A DNA stretch of 64,000 nucleotides, from contig CM055885.1 of the NCBI GenBank assembly GCA_029582165.1, forward strand, positions 9,422,729-9,486,728. The letters are read 5' to 3'. How positions within the stretch are numbered: position 1 is the first letter of the stretch; every line of letters begins with the position of its first letter. Below the pieces are notes generated by a model. It did no database searches, had not been told where the DNA came from, and saw only the letters and a list, made by a program, of their open reading frames with translations. Positions 33,632-45,630 of the stretch are shown piece after piece. The DNA comes from Portulaca oleracea (taxonomy: Eukaryota; Streptophyta; Magnoliopsida; Caryophyllales; Portulacaceae). The position numbers and the translations under genes were made by a program.

Positions 33632-35014
33632 TTGGCCCATGCCCTGGCCAACTTATCGTCTATGGTGGCTATGCTGGAAAAGGATCAGAATCTGACGGTG
33701 GTAGTGGAGAGAAAGGTTCAACCTGCCCATCGTCAACTTTTTATGATAATTTCTATCAACCCTGAGGCATGGTTCTTTGACATTTATACCTTCCTGAAAG
33801 ATGGGGCATACTCGTCAGATGCTGGGCACCGAGCTCCAAGGGCTATCCGATTGATAGCCGCGCAGTATTGTATTATTCAGGATCGCCTGTACAAGAAGGC
33901 TACAACCAGGATAAATCTGCTATATGTGGATGAAGTGGAAGCCGGAGGACTAATGAGGTCCACTCATGGAGGAGAATGTGGACCACACATGAATGTGAGA
34001 ATGCTAGTGAAGAAGATTCAACGAGCTGGATATTTCTGTTCCACTATGGAGTCAAGTTGTCTTCAATTTGTGAGAAAAAGCCCAAAGTGCTAAGAGTATG
34101 TTGATCTTAAGCATCAACCATCATCTTACCTAACCACTTTGTCCTCGCCATGGCCATTTTTTGTATGGGGTATCGACATCATTGGAAATATTTCACCCCA
34201 GAGCACCGGAGGTCATGAATACGTGTTGGTTGCTGTGGAATATTTCACTAAATGGGTAGAAGTTGCTTCATATGTGAAAATCACCTCGAAGCACGTAGAC
34301 CAATTCATGCTGAAGAACATCATTTATAGATATGGAGTACCGCATGAGGTGATGAGCGACAACGGGAGTCACTTCATGGGTGAATTTGCGACTCTGTTGG
34401 CCAAGTATAAGATCCAACATCATCACGAATCTCCTTATCGGCCACAGACCAATAGAGTAGGGGAGGCTGTGATCAAAGCTCTAGTGAAAATTATAAAGAA
34501 GATGGCGGTCACTTACAAGGATTGGCTTGAAAACCCCCTTTTTGCATTATGGGGGTATCGCACTTCAATTAGGACTGCAACTGGGGCTTCACCATACTCT
34601 TTGGTGTATGGAATGGAGGTAGTCTTGCCTGTAGAGATTATTGTTCCTTCCCTGAGAATCATTGCTGAAAGCTAAATTCCTGAAGCTGAATGGGCTCGGG
34701 CTAAATATGAAGAGTTAACTTTGTTGGATGAACGACGACTCCGTGCTTTGCACAAGAACCAACTTTATCAGAGTCGGATTTCCCAGGCGTTTAATAAGAA
34801 AGTTAAGGATTGAGATTTGATGGAAGGTGACTTGGTGTTACAGGAAATGAGGGCTTCCTGTCAGGATCCTAGTGGCAAGTTTGCTCCAAACTGGAAGGGA
34901 CCCTATGTCATTATCTCTATTACCCCAGGAGGTGCTGCTCGGCTGGCAACACTTGAAGGAGAAGAGCTCATTCAGCCTGTTAACCTAGACCAATTTAAAA
35001 GGTATTATGTCTAA
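33632..35014 (+). pseudogene. Element A integrase, decayed
   Basis: It would insert the cDNA into the genome. The N-terminal zinc module (about 33960-34093) keeps the two His (STHGGECGPHMNVRMLVKKI), but the first Cys of the Cys pair is replaced (FVRKSPKC). A stop follows. The core (34139-34675) has VWGIDIIG, VMSDNGSHFMG and a glutamate block near RVGEAVIKALVKI, consistent with a D,D,E core. The C-terminal part (to 35014) ends IQPVNLDQFKRYYV. Stops at about 34091, 34673 and 34811 break it. No chromodomain is present, as expected for Tat. Confidence 0.85.
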
Positions 35015-35570
35015 GCCTCTAAGGGTTGATATCCTTAGCTACTTCAACATGCATTACCTTATGAAAGCAAGCAACCGAATTGCCAATAGGCCACTTGCTT
35101 ATGAGAGAAGAAAACAAAACAAAAAAAAAAAGAAAAAAAGTGAAAAACTATAGAGTGACTGATTTGAAAACCTCGTTGAGACAGATCAGGCAAAAGGAGA
35201 GTTAAAAAAAAAAAGTTGAGAAGAAAAAAAGAAGAAGAGAAAGAAGTAGAGACTAACTTAAAAATCCTTCGGGACAAGTTAGGTATAAAGGCGTTGCAGT
35301 TGAAGACACAAGGTTGAGAAGAAGAAGATCATAACTTGTTTTGCTTCTTGTAAAACTGAATGTAATATATTGCTTCTCATATCAATAAAAAGAAGTACAT
35401 CCTTTTTCAAATACATTTTGTTTTACTAATTTTAATAAAGGAAAAACATCCAATAATCAAAACACATAACACACACATTCTTTTCAACATTTATTCCATC
35501 TCTTTCCTTCCATCCTACTCACTAGATATGTGTGTCAAGTCCTAGTTTGAGTCGGAGTCCTTAGACCCAT
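35015..35570 (+). other. Element A, non-coding stretch after pol
   Basis: A- and GAA-rich sequence, then AT-rich. I see no coding sequence. It ends in the target duplication CCCAT (35566-35570) of solo LTR G and includes the 27-bp word (35531-35557) that reappears inside G. Confidence 0.7.
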
Positions 35571-35662
35571 TGTAGGACCCTGGGAAAAGGGGACCCCTTT
35601 TCCGCGATGCGCTACTTAAACGATCGAATCCGCGATGTGTCAAGTCCTAGTTTGAGTCGGAG
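35531..35662. repeat. 27-bp direct repeat spanning the G insertion border
   Basis: The same 27 bases, beginning TGTGTCAAGTCCTAG and ending TTGAGTCGGAG, occur in A's flank (35531-35557) and inside the start of LTR G (35636-35662). The other two LTRs of the family lack the word at that position. Confidence 0.85.
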
Positions 35663-36646
35663 CCGACTAAGGTTGCTTAATCCTTAAAAAAGATATTTTT
35701 ATTTTATGAAATTCATTTTCGGGGGGTAACTTTTTATTTATTCAATAATAATTATTATTATTCACATGTTTTGAAGTTACCTCAAATTAATTTACAAATA
35801 ATTTTACATAAAATTCGATTCGAATCCGAGGTAAAACCCAATAGAGAATACTTAGAAAATTCAAAGGCCTTGTGACCTTTAACAAATCCTATGATATTTT
35901 CTCTTGAGCAGACTCCGGAACGGAATATGGAATTGTGTAAATTATTTTATAAATTTTTTCGACGTAATAAACATTCACGTTAAATAATAAAAAGAGATTA
36001 TAAAAAGAAAGAATCGCCAGCCGATTTAAGGAAACCAACAAACCATAAAATAATAAAAATGACTCCGGTCTACAAACCTGAATTCTAACTTCGGGGGCAA
36101 GGTTACGAATTTGAGAATTAAAATAATTCTCTATTTCGCCCGTTAGAAAACAGACTCTACTAAAATTAAACTTGAAATAAAATTGAGCGGGGAGAACTTT
36201 TAATAAATTTTACGAAGTTATTATTCGAACATGCAAACGAAATAAAAGAATGATGATTTTACAAAAAATGTACAAATAACACATTTACATAAAATAAACT
36301 ACATTATTGAAACATAAAGGATGAACGAACCTCACTTAAAACTTCGATATGATGAATGGAAGATTGAACTCCTTATGATGAACCCTTGACCGTGACTTGA
36401 TAATGGCTTGGAAGGAAAGCTATTTGGTTAGAGATGTGGTTTATGGTTGGTGTGATGATGATATGGATGATGATTATGGATGATGATTATGAATGATGAA
36501 TGGGAATTTTTGTGAGTATGATGTAATAAGAGTAGAGAAATGGAGAGGATAAGGGTGTAGGATGGTGATTATGGAGAAAGTAGAAGGTGATAAGATGAGG
36601 ATTGTTGATGATGAAAGTTGATGAAATGAGTGTGGATGAGAGGGGG

Positions 36647-36654
36647 TATTTATA
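36647..36654 (-). promoter_or_regulatory. TATA box of solo LTR G
   Basis: TATAAATA on the minus strand followed by CCCCCTCTC. The same box is TATAAATA in B's 5' LTR (26464-26457) and mutated in B's 3' LTR (1850-1843). Confidence 0.7.
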
Positions 36655-37502
36655 GTTGGAGGGTGAGGTGGTTAGGATGTAAGGTAAGGGACGTGATCCC
36701 ATGGATCATGCCCTCCATGCCAATAGCAAGCCCCGACGACCTTGCTCAGGTCAACGGTCAAAAAGTCAACCGGCGGTGATCATGGGATTGTATGGAAAAG
36801 GAGGGAAAATTCTGGCGCGAGATTCACATTTGAAGAGGAAGGTCGTCGGGCCGTTGATCTTCCCTCACATGGATTGCCACGCTGGCAGTTACATACCCGG
36901 TCCAGGAAATTGAGGAAGGCCGTCGGGCCTTGCTTTTTTTCACGGGCTGAGGCGCATGTTACTGGACTGGCTGGAGGCCCAGGGAATGAGGAAGCCCGCC
37001 GAGCCTTCCTTTTTTCTTTGGGCTTTTTGGCGCAGCTAGGTTTGCTTTGAAAACGGGCAAGGCCCAGTGTCCTTTTTATTTTCTTTTTTGTGATTAAAGC
37101 CTGATTATTTTTGGCCCAATTTTCCCGAGTGAAATTTATCCGTACATGTAAAACCCAGAAAAATCCAAGGATGTTGACCGTGACGTCGTTAATAAATTAG
37201 GTTTGACTTCGTTATTTACTGTGTTCGTGTTGTGTTTATTTATGCTAACGCTTGAGCTCGTAGGACCGTTGAGGGACTAACAAGGGTAGAATAGTATTCT
37301 CGTAGGTTAATATTTTTGGTGTTATTATAATTACGTGAGTATTATTTGGTATATGTTATTATTAATATAAATATTATTGGTGTTTTATTTTACCTATATT
37401 ATAATTATTATTAATTTTTCTTCCAAAGAGAAAAACCTGTTTTAGTTGTTAAATGGGCTGGGTTAGGATTAGTTGGGTTAATTTGGGCCTAATTATGGGT
37501 AG

Positions 37503-37510
37503 TATATAAA
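37503..37510 (+). promoter_or_regulatory. TATA box of element H LTR 1
   Basis: TATATAAA directly followed by a CT run and then telo-box-like AACCCTAA words, a common plant promoter layout. It is repeated at 41754-41761 and 45987-45994 in the other LTRs. Confidence 0.75.
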
Positions 37511-39987
37511 CCCTCTCTCTCTCTCTAACCCTAACCATAATCTCTCTCCCAAACCCTAAACCCACACCTCTCTCTCTCTCCTTCTCCCTACGCGACCGCC
37601 CGCCACCCAGCAGCCACCACCGGAAGCCGCCGCAACCACCATTCCTGGACCCTCCTCTCTCTCTCTCTTTTCTCTTTCTCCTTCGTCCTTCCCTCGCTCG
37701 CCCAGCCACCACCACCGCACGACGCGCCCAAGGCCACCACCGCTGCCGCCGCCGCCGCACTGCCACCACCGCCACCCACCGGAGTCACCGTCGCACGTCC
37801 CTGTCGAGAGAAACAGCCGCGGCTGCTCTTGTTGTTGCCGTTCGAAACCCGACACCACCACTCCCTTCCGACGACTCTGCCGCTCCGACCACCACCTTTC
37901 GACACCCCATCACCACCATCGCCCTCGTCGCCGTCGTCGTCTCGTCGCCGTCGCCGCCCTGCTCGCTGGAGAAAGCCGTCTAAACCCTACGTAAAACCCT
38001 AACCCTAAAAACCCTAACTGATTCCTTTTTGTTTTTGATATTTTTTCCCTTTTCTTTTTCCTTTTTCTTTTCTGTTTTTATTTTCAAAAATAATATTCTG
38101 TTTTTATAATTATTGAATTGTATTGTTAATTTTGTAATTAGGAAAATTATATGTAATCTTGTTCTTAATTGTAATTATGTGTAATTTGTAATAAGTTGTT
38201 ATGTGTAATTAATTTATTCTTGTATTGTTTTATTTACATGTAATTTGTTTAATTATTATATGTATTTTTGTTACTAGGGTTGTAATAGTTAAATTGTTAG
38301 GGTTCAATTGGTATTGTACTTGTCCTTGTAAATCATGTTAGGGTTAGATAACTTTATTAATGTATGCACGAATTCGTAAAGTTTAATTAACTAGTTTAAT
38401 TCTTGAATTATTAGTTAAGGTTTCACATATTCTTTATCTCAATCATGTTCAAATCTTGTTAATAATTTAGGTTGAATTCTTGTTTATTAATTCTTGGTTC
38501 TTGATTGAATCTTGTTTAAAAGAAATTAGTTTTGTTTAGGATTCTTTGTTGATAGTTTAAATATTTATTTGTTCCTTATATTTCATTTATATGTTCTTTA
38601 AGACTTTCTTGATTCTTGAATTCTTGTTTAGCTAGTAAAGGAATTAGTTGTTGGTTTTTCTTGATAGATAGTTACTTGTAACATTTTACTTTATTTGTTC
38701 TTCCCTAAAGTTTTTCTTGATTTTCTTAATTAAAGAAACCGCATGTTTAACCACCTTTGTATTACTTCGTGAAATTCTTGCTGTAGTGTTATAACCTTAT
38801 AACTAATTCATGTTTTAAAATCTTTAAAACCTTGTTTACGTGTTTATGTTCTAAGAAATTTTATTTCCTTGTACGACTTAACTTTTAATTAAAGTTTTAT
38901 TAAAGTGTTCTTGTTTTTAATAAGTTTACTTCTACAAGTTTAATTGTTGGACCTAAGTTAAGTTGGACCTTATATCTTAGACCCTAAGTATCGTTTTAAG
39001 TCCAAATTAGAACCCCAAGACCGATTGGTATAAGTTAGAACCGAAATTATAAAGTAAATAAGAACCGGGATCAGGACAGTTTCGTTAGTGTCTAAAGATT
39101 GAGTCACCATGGCTAGTGTAGTTACCTTTTGATCGAACCCTTTGGACTGGACGTTCCCTTAGATGTTAGGAACCAAAGGAATTTTACGGATCGAACGTTT
39201 GATTTGTATAACTCGAGTTATAATCTTTTTACCAGAACCTGTCAGATCTGGACTATTTGCGAAGATGGGTGTTTTTACAGTCGTTCGGGACTGATATGGG
39301 CTTAGTCATCAACATAGAAGTTTTAGTAGACATCCCGAGGTTTCCGAAAAGTCCAGAACCAGACCCATAGGATGTCGGGAAGTCGAGTTGTGACCCGTTT
39401 TATGTGAACGTTACAATCTGTCCGCTGCTTGCTTTTATTTATGAAAATTGTTGAGTAAATTTTATGTGTGAACTTGTTATATAATTCCTTGAGTGTGTTA
39501 AGTGTAAATCATAAATGATAGAAACCTAAGTGTTCCTAGGGGATGGGTTAGGTAGTTGACAGTTAATACTAACTTCGTTAGAACGCATTTTGATTAGATA
39601 ATTATTCTTATTCTAGGCCCGAGTTAGTGCGTGACGATAGTGAGCTCAAGTGTGTTCTCCTTATTGCTGTACTGTGACGTTATTCAGGTAATTGTCTATG
39701 CTCTAATCCCCACCGGGATGCTCTTTAAATGTGTTTTGATGTTTTATAATCTATTTTGAGAATTGCATCCCGAAAAGGGACTTTTGTGGAAATCGACCAT
39801 CCTGCTTTGATAATCTTTTGTTTCGATTGTGACCTTGGTTTATTTGAGTCGAGAAATTGGATGGTCTTTTATTCGAAGTTTTGTTAATGGTGTTGATAAC
39901 CTGGGTTGGGTTTGACTTGAGAGTTGTGAGTTGAGTTTTTGCATAAGATACTATTAATTCAAAGTGAAACATTAAGTGGGTTTATTT

Positions 39988-40250
39988 GGTCGTAGCCTGT
40001 GGTAGGCAAAGGGTCTGGGACCCTGGTCGTAGCCTGTGGTAGGCGGAAAGGTGAGCTCTTGATATTTTGGTCGTAGCCTGTGGTAGGCAAAGGGTCTGGG
40101 ACCCTGGTCGTAGCCTGTGATAGGCGGAAATGTGAACTCTTGATATTCTGGTCGTAGCCTGTGGTAGGCAAAGGGTCTGGGACCCTGGTCGTAGCCTATG
40201 GTAGGCAAAAGGTCTGGGACCCTGGTCGTAGCCTGTGGTAGGCAGAGGAT
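39988..40250. repeat. Seven-unit repeat in H LTR 1
   Basis: Units of 37 and 44 bp, partly alternating, each begin GGTCGTAGCCTGTGGTAGGC. The 37-bp type ends in the palindrome GGGTCTGGGACCC. It is also present in LTR 2 (44220-44480) and, degraded, in LTR 3 (48473-48720). Confidence 0.9.
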
Positions 40251-40762
40251 TTGGGATCTGGTATGATATTTGTTACTTTAAGGGATGTGGTATCCCGCCC
40301 ACATAATAAAATATGGATTGATTGGGTTGAGGAAAACAGTTAAGGGATTAAAAGTTTGTGAAATGGTTTGACTTGTTCCCTCTCCCTCAAATGAATTGAA
40401 ATGAACTTGAATTGTTTTTAACGGTTAGAGGTAGACATTATTGAGATTTCCTCCTCATTTTTGAAATGTTTTGTTTTCAGGTGAAGATCTAAATGCTGGG
40501 GACGGGAATTAGAAGTGAGGACGACGAGTCTAGAAGTCCTTGAATCTTTTTATATTGTTTTCGTTATGAAATCTTAAAGTTTTGTTTGAGTTGTTAATAG
40601 TTACCGTTAGCAGACAGTTGTGTTTTCCTTTCCCGCCTTGTGTTCCTTCGGGGATACGGCAGTGACGCCCAAACTAAATTTGAAGTCTTCCGCTAAGTTT
40701 TGTCTCTTAACCTTAGTTTGACTTTGACTTTTCTATAATTGAATTTCCGGGGCGTTACAGAA

Positions 40763-40774
40763 TGGTATCAGAGC
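40763..40774 (+). other. Element H primer-binding site (tRNA-iMet), copy 1
   Basis: TGGTATCAGAGC, three bases after LTR 1. In interior 2 the site (44996-45007) reads TGGTATTAGAGC, one mismatch. Confidence 0.9.
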
Positions 40775-41179
40775 TCTGGGTTGCGACCTGGTAGCTCCTA
40801 AGTGTCCCTTAGGTTTAGTTAGACCTTAGGATGCTACGTTCGGAGTGATGAGTGTAGGATGGGGGTATGGAATGTTTATCTGTTTCTTGGATTTTTTATA
40901 TGTTGCAAGTGCGTTATTGATTATTTTATTTTTTTCATATGTTGGGTTGTATATCGTCGCCTTTGATATGAGCCTGAGACTCTAGCTCCTTCGAAAGATT
41001 TAAAAACCCGAGGTGGGTACGGAATATAGTCCCGAGGAGGGCCTGAAACCAGAAGAAGACCTCCGAAGAGAATTCAAAGGCTAAGTGGACCAGACCTACA
41101 AGGAGCAGTCGCAGGAGATTCTAGATTGCTGAGAGAAACTGATTCACAGACGTCCTTCCAGTGAAATGGTAAAATCACA

Positions 41180-41245
41180 ATGGAAGCAACCTGGGAAACA
41201 GAAGACGAAATATGGAAGAAGTACCCTCACTTGTTCCAAGCCTAA
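41180..41245 (+). pseudogene. Chromodomain C-terminal remnant, copy 1
   Basis: Twenty-one codons and a stop read MEATWETEDEIWKKYPHLFQ and one more residue. This matches the conserved end of the chromodomain that closes the integrase of Tekay-type chromoviruses (EATWE...YPHLF). It is all that remains of pol. Copy 2 (45413-45478) has the more usual Met-Arg before KKYPHLF. Confidence 0.85.
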
Positions 41246-41397
41246 GGCGCGTCAAGTTTCGGGGACGAAACTTCTTTTAAGAAGGTAATGATGTAAAACC
41301 TCGAGTTCTAGGAGGAATGGAACCGTTAGTTTCCTTACCGGACCGTTAGGGTTAAGTTTAAGTTTCGAGGACGAAACTTCTTTTAAGAAGGTAATGA

Positions 41398-44300
41398 TGT
41401 AAAACCTCGAAAAATCTAAGGATGTTGACCGTGACGTCGTTAATAAATTAGGTTTGACTTCGTTATTTACTGTGTTCGTGTTGTGTTTATTTATGCTAAC
41501 GTTTGAGCTCGTAGGACCGTTGAAGGACTAACAAGGGTAGAATAGTATTCTCCTAGGTTAATATTTTTGGTGTTATTATAATTACGTGAGTATTATTTGG
41601 TATATGTTATTATTAATATAAATATTATTGGTGTTTTATTTTACCTATATTATAATTATTATTAATTTTTCTTCCAAAAAGAAAAACCTGTTTTAGTTGT
41701 TAAATGGGCTGGGTTAGGATTAGTTGGGTTAATTTGGGCCTAATTATGGGTAGTATATAAACCCTCTCTCTCCCTCTAACCCTAACCCTAATCTCTCTCC
41801 CAAACCCTAAACCCACACCTCTCTCTCTCTCCTTCTCCCTGCGCGACCGCCCGCCACCCAGCAGCCACCACCGGAAGCCGCCGCAACCACCATTCCTGGA
41901 CCCTCCTCTCTCTCTTTCTCTTTTCTCTTTCTCCTTCGTCCTTCCCTCGCTCGCCCAGCCACCACCACCGCACGACGCGCCCAAGGCCACCACCGTCGTC
42001 GCCGCCCAGCGCAGCCGTCACCACCGCCACCCACCGGAGTCATCGCGACGCCCCTGCCGAGAGAAACAATGCTGCTCTTGTTGTTGCCGTTCGAAACCCG
42101 ACGCCACCACTCCCTTCCGACGACTCTGCCGCTCCGACCACCACCTTTCGACACCCCATCACCACCACCGCCCTCGTCGCCGTCGCCGCCCTGCTCGCTG
42201 GAGAAAGCCGTCTAAACCCTACGTAAAACCTTAACCCTAAAAACCCTAACTGATTCCTTTTTGTTTTTGATATTTTTTTCCTTTTCTTTTTCCTTTTCCT
42301 TTTCTGTTTTTATTTTCAAAAATAATATTCTATTTTTATAATTATTGAATTGTATTGTTAATTTTGTAATTAGGAAAATTATATGTAATCTTGTTCTTAA
42401 TTGTAATTATGTGTAATTTGTAATAAGTTGTTATGTGTAATTAATTTATTCTTGTATTGTTTTATTTACATGTAATTTGTTTAATTATTATATGTATTTT
42501 TGTTATTAGGGTTGTAATAGTTAAATTGTTAGGGTTCAATTGGTATTGTACTTATCCTTGTAAATCATGTTAGGGTTAGATAACTTTATTAATGTATGCA
42601 CGAATTCGTAAAGTTTAATTAACTAGTTTAATTCTTGAATTATTAGTTAAGGTTTCACATATTCTTTATCTCAATCATGTTCAAATCTTGTTAATAATTT
42701 AGGTTGAATTCTTGTTTATTAATTCTTGGTTCTTGATTGAATCTTGTTTAAAAGAAATTAGTTTTGTTTAGGATTCTTGGTTGATAGTTTAAATATTTAT
42801 TTGTTCCTTATATTTCATTTATATGTTTTTTAAGTCTTTCTTGATTCTTGAATTCTTGTTTAGCTAGTAAAGGAATTAGTTGTTGGTTTTTCTTGATAGA
42901 TAGTTACTTGTAACATTTTACTTTATTTGTTCTTCCCTAAAGTTTTTCTAGATTTTCTTAATTAAAGAAACCGCATGTTTAACCACCTTTGTATTACTTC
43001 GTGAAATTCTTGCTGTAGTGTTATAACCTTATAACTAATTCATGTTTTAAAATCTTTAAAACCTTGTTTACGTGTTTATGTTCTAAGAAATTTTATTTCC
43101 TTGTACGACTTAACTTTTAATTAAAGTTTTATTAAAGTGTTCTTGTTTTTAATAAGTTTACTTCTACAAGTTTAATTGTTGGACCTAAGTTAAGTTGGAC
43201 CTTATATCTTAGACCCTAAGTATCATTTTAAGTCCAAATTAGAACCCCAAGACCGATTGGTATAAGTTAGAACCGAAATTATAAATTAAATAAGAACCGG
43301 GATCGGGACAGTTTCGTTAGTGTCTAAAGATTGAGTCACCATGGCTAGTGTAGTTACCTTTTGATCGAACCCTTTGGACTGGACGTTCCCTTAGATGTTA
43401 GGAACCATAGGAAGTTTACGGATCGAACGTTTGATTTGTATAACCCGAGTTATAATATTTTTACCAGAACCTGTCAGATCTGGACTATTTGCGAAGATGG
43501 GTGTTTTTACAGTCCTTCGGGACTGATATGGGCTTAGTCATCAACATAGAAGTTTTAGTAGACATCCCGAGGTTTCCGAAAAGTCCAGAACCAGACCCAT
43601 AGGATGTCGGGAAGTCGAGTTGTGACCCGTTTTATGTGAACGTTACAATCTGTCCGTTGCTTGCTTTTATTTAAGAAAATTGTTGAGTAAATTTTATGTG
43701 TGAACTTGTTATATAATTCCTTGAGTGTGTTAAGTGTAAATCATAAATGATAGAAACCTAAGTGTTCCTAGGGGATGGGTTAGGTAGTTGACAGTTAATA
43801 CTAACTTCGTTAGAACGCATTTTGATTAGATAATTATTCTTATTCTAGGCCCGAGTTAGTGCGTGACGATAGTGAGCTCAAGTGTGTTCTCCTTATTGCT
43901 GTACTGTGACGTTATTCAGGTAATTGTCTATGCTCTAATCCCCACCGGGATGCTCTTTAAATGTGTTTTGATGTTTTATAATCTATTTTGAGAATTGCAT
44001 CCCGAAAAGGGACTTTTGTGGAAATACGACCATCTGTTTTGATAATCTTTTGTTTCGATTGTGACCTTGGTTTATTTGAGTCGAGAAATTGGATGGTCTT
44101 TTATTCGAAGTTTTGTTAATGGTGTTGATAACCTGGGTTGGGTTTGACTTGAGAGTTGTGAGTTGAGTTTTTGCATAAGATACTATTAATTCAAAGTGAA
44201 ACATTAAGTGGGTTTATTTGGTCGTAGCCTGTGGTAGGCAAAGGGTCTGGGACCCTGGTCGTAGCCTGTGGTAGGCGGAAAGGTGAACTCTTGATATTTT

Positions 44301-44992
44301 GGTCGTAGCCTGTGGTAGGCAAAGGGTCTGGGACCCTGGTCGTAGCCTGTGATAGGCGGAAATGTGAACTCTTGATATTCTGGTCGTAGCCTGTGGTAGG
44401 CAAAGGGTCTGGGACCCTGGTCGTAGCCTATGGTAGGCAAAAGGTCAGGGACCCTGGTCGTAGCCTGTGGTAGGCAGAGGATTTGGGATCTGGTATGATA
44501 TTTGTTACTTTAAGGGATGTGGTATCCCGCCCACATAATAAAATATGGATTGATTGGGTTGAGGAAAACAGTTAAGGGATTAAAAGTTTGTGAAATGGTT
44601 TGACTTGTTCCCTCTCCCTCAAATGAATTGAAATGAACTTGAATTGTTTTTAACGGTTAGAGGTAGACATTATTGAGATTTCCTCCTCATTTCTGAAATG
44701 TTTTGTTTTCAGGTGAAGATCTAAATGCTGGGGACGGGAATTAGAAGTGAGGACGACGAGTCTAGAAGTCCTTGAATCTTTTTATATTGTTTTCGTTATG
44801 AAATCTTAAAGTTTTGTTTTGAGTTGTTAGTCGTTACCGTTAGCAGACAGTTGTATTTTCCTTTCTCGCCTTGTGTTCCTTCGGGGATACGACAGTGACG
44901 CCCAAACTAAATTTGAAGTCTTCCGCTAAGTTTTGTCTCTTAACCTTAGTTTGACTTTGACTTTTCTATAATTGAATTTCCGGGGCGTTACA
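41398..44992 (+). mobile_element. Element H LTR 2 (3595 bp)
   Basis: The middle LTR of the array, serving as 3' LTR of the first unit and 5' LTR of the second. It starts TGTAAAACCTCG and ends GCGTTACA. It is closely similar to LTR 1 and LTR 3. Confidence 0.93.
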
Positions 44993-45630
44993 GAATGGTA
45001 TTAGAGCTCTGGGTTGCGACCTGGTAGCTCCTAAGTGTCCCTTAGGTTTAGTTAGACCTTAGGATGCTACGTTCGGAGTGATGAGTGTAGGATGGGGGTA
45101 TGGAATGTTTATCTGTTTCTTGGATTTTTTATATGTTGCAAGTGCGTTATTGATTATTTTATTTTTTTCATATGTTGGGTTGTATATCGTCGCCTTTGAT
45201 ATGAGCCTGAGACTCTAGCTCCTTCGAAAGATTTAAAAACCCGAGGTGGGTACGGAATATAGTCCCGAGGAGGGCCTGAAACCAGAAGAAGACCTCCGAA
45301 GAGAATTCAAAGGCTAAGTGGACCAGACCTACAAGGAGCAGTCGCAGGAGATTCTAGATTGCTGAGAGAAGCTGATTCACAGACGTCCTTCCAGTGAAAT
45401 GGTAAAATCACAATGGAAGCAACCTGGGAAACAGAAGACGAAATGAGGAAGAAGTACCCTCACTTGTTCCAAGCCTAAGGCGCGTCAAGTTTCGGGGACG
45501 AAACTTCTTTTAAGAAGGTAGTGATGTAAAACCTCGAGTTCTAGGAGGAATGGAACCGTTAGTTTCCTTACCGGACCGTTAGGGTTAAGTTTAAGTTTCG
45601 AGGACGAAACTTCTTTTAAGAAGGTAATGA
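44993..45630 (+). other. Element H interior 2
   Basis: Almost identical to interior 1 and the same length (638 bp). It carries the chromodomain remnant at 45413-45478 and the doubled polypurine/LTR-start block (from about 45486 and about 45592). Confidence 0.9.

Larger units (their letters stand above)
37147..40759 (+). mobile_element. Element H LTR 1 (3613 bp)
   Basis: It starts TGTAAAACCC and ends GGGGCGTTACA. Parts in order: TATA box (37503-37510), CT run, C-rich stretch (37560-37980), telomere-like CCCTAA words, a long AT-rich stretch, an intron-like segment (39688-40480) containing a seven-unit repeat (39988-40250), and a final block. The proline/arginine-type frames of the C-rich stretch differ between copies and look non-coding. 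Confidence 0.93.
40760..41397 (+). other. Element H interior 1
   Basis: It holds the primer site TGGTATCAGAGC (40763-40774), about 400 bp of unclassified sequence, a chromodomain tail (41180-41245) and two copies of the polypurine/LTR-start block (from 41254 and from 41360). Confidence 0.88.

Noticed and set aside
37449..37905. Several overlapping minus-strand frames of 100-117 codons in the C-rich part of H LTRs
   Set aside because: Low-complexity Gly/Arg-type translations that shift length between the three LTR copies. They arise from CCACCGCC-type repeats and have no domain.
37981..38016. Telomere-like CCCTAAACCC and ACCCTAACCC words
   Set aside because: Only a few interspersed units in each H LTR near the promoter. 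They fit telo-box promoter motifs better than an interstitial telomere array.
39988..40250. Regular direct repeats resembling a CRISPR array
   Set aside because: Plant retrotransposon LTR, units differ in length by design (37 and 44 bp), and the pieces between repeats are themselves repeated.
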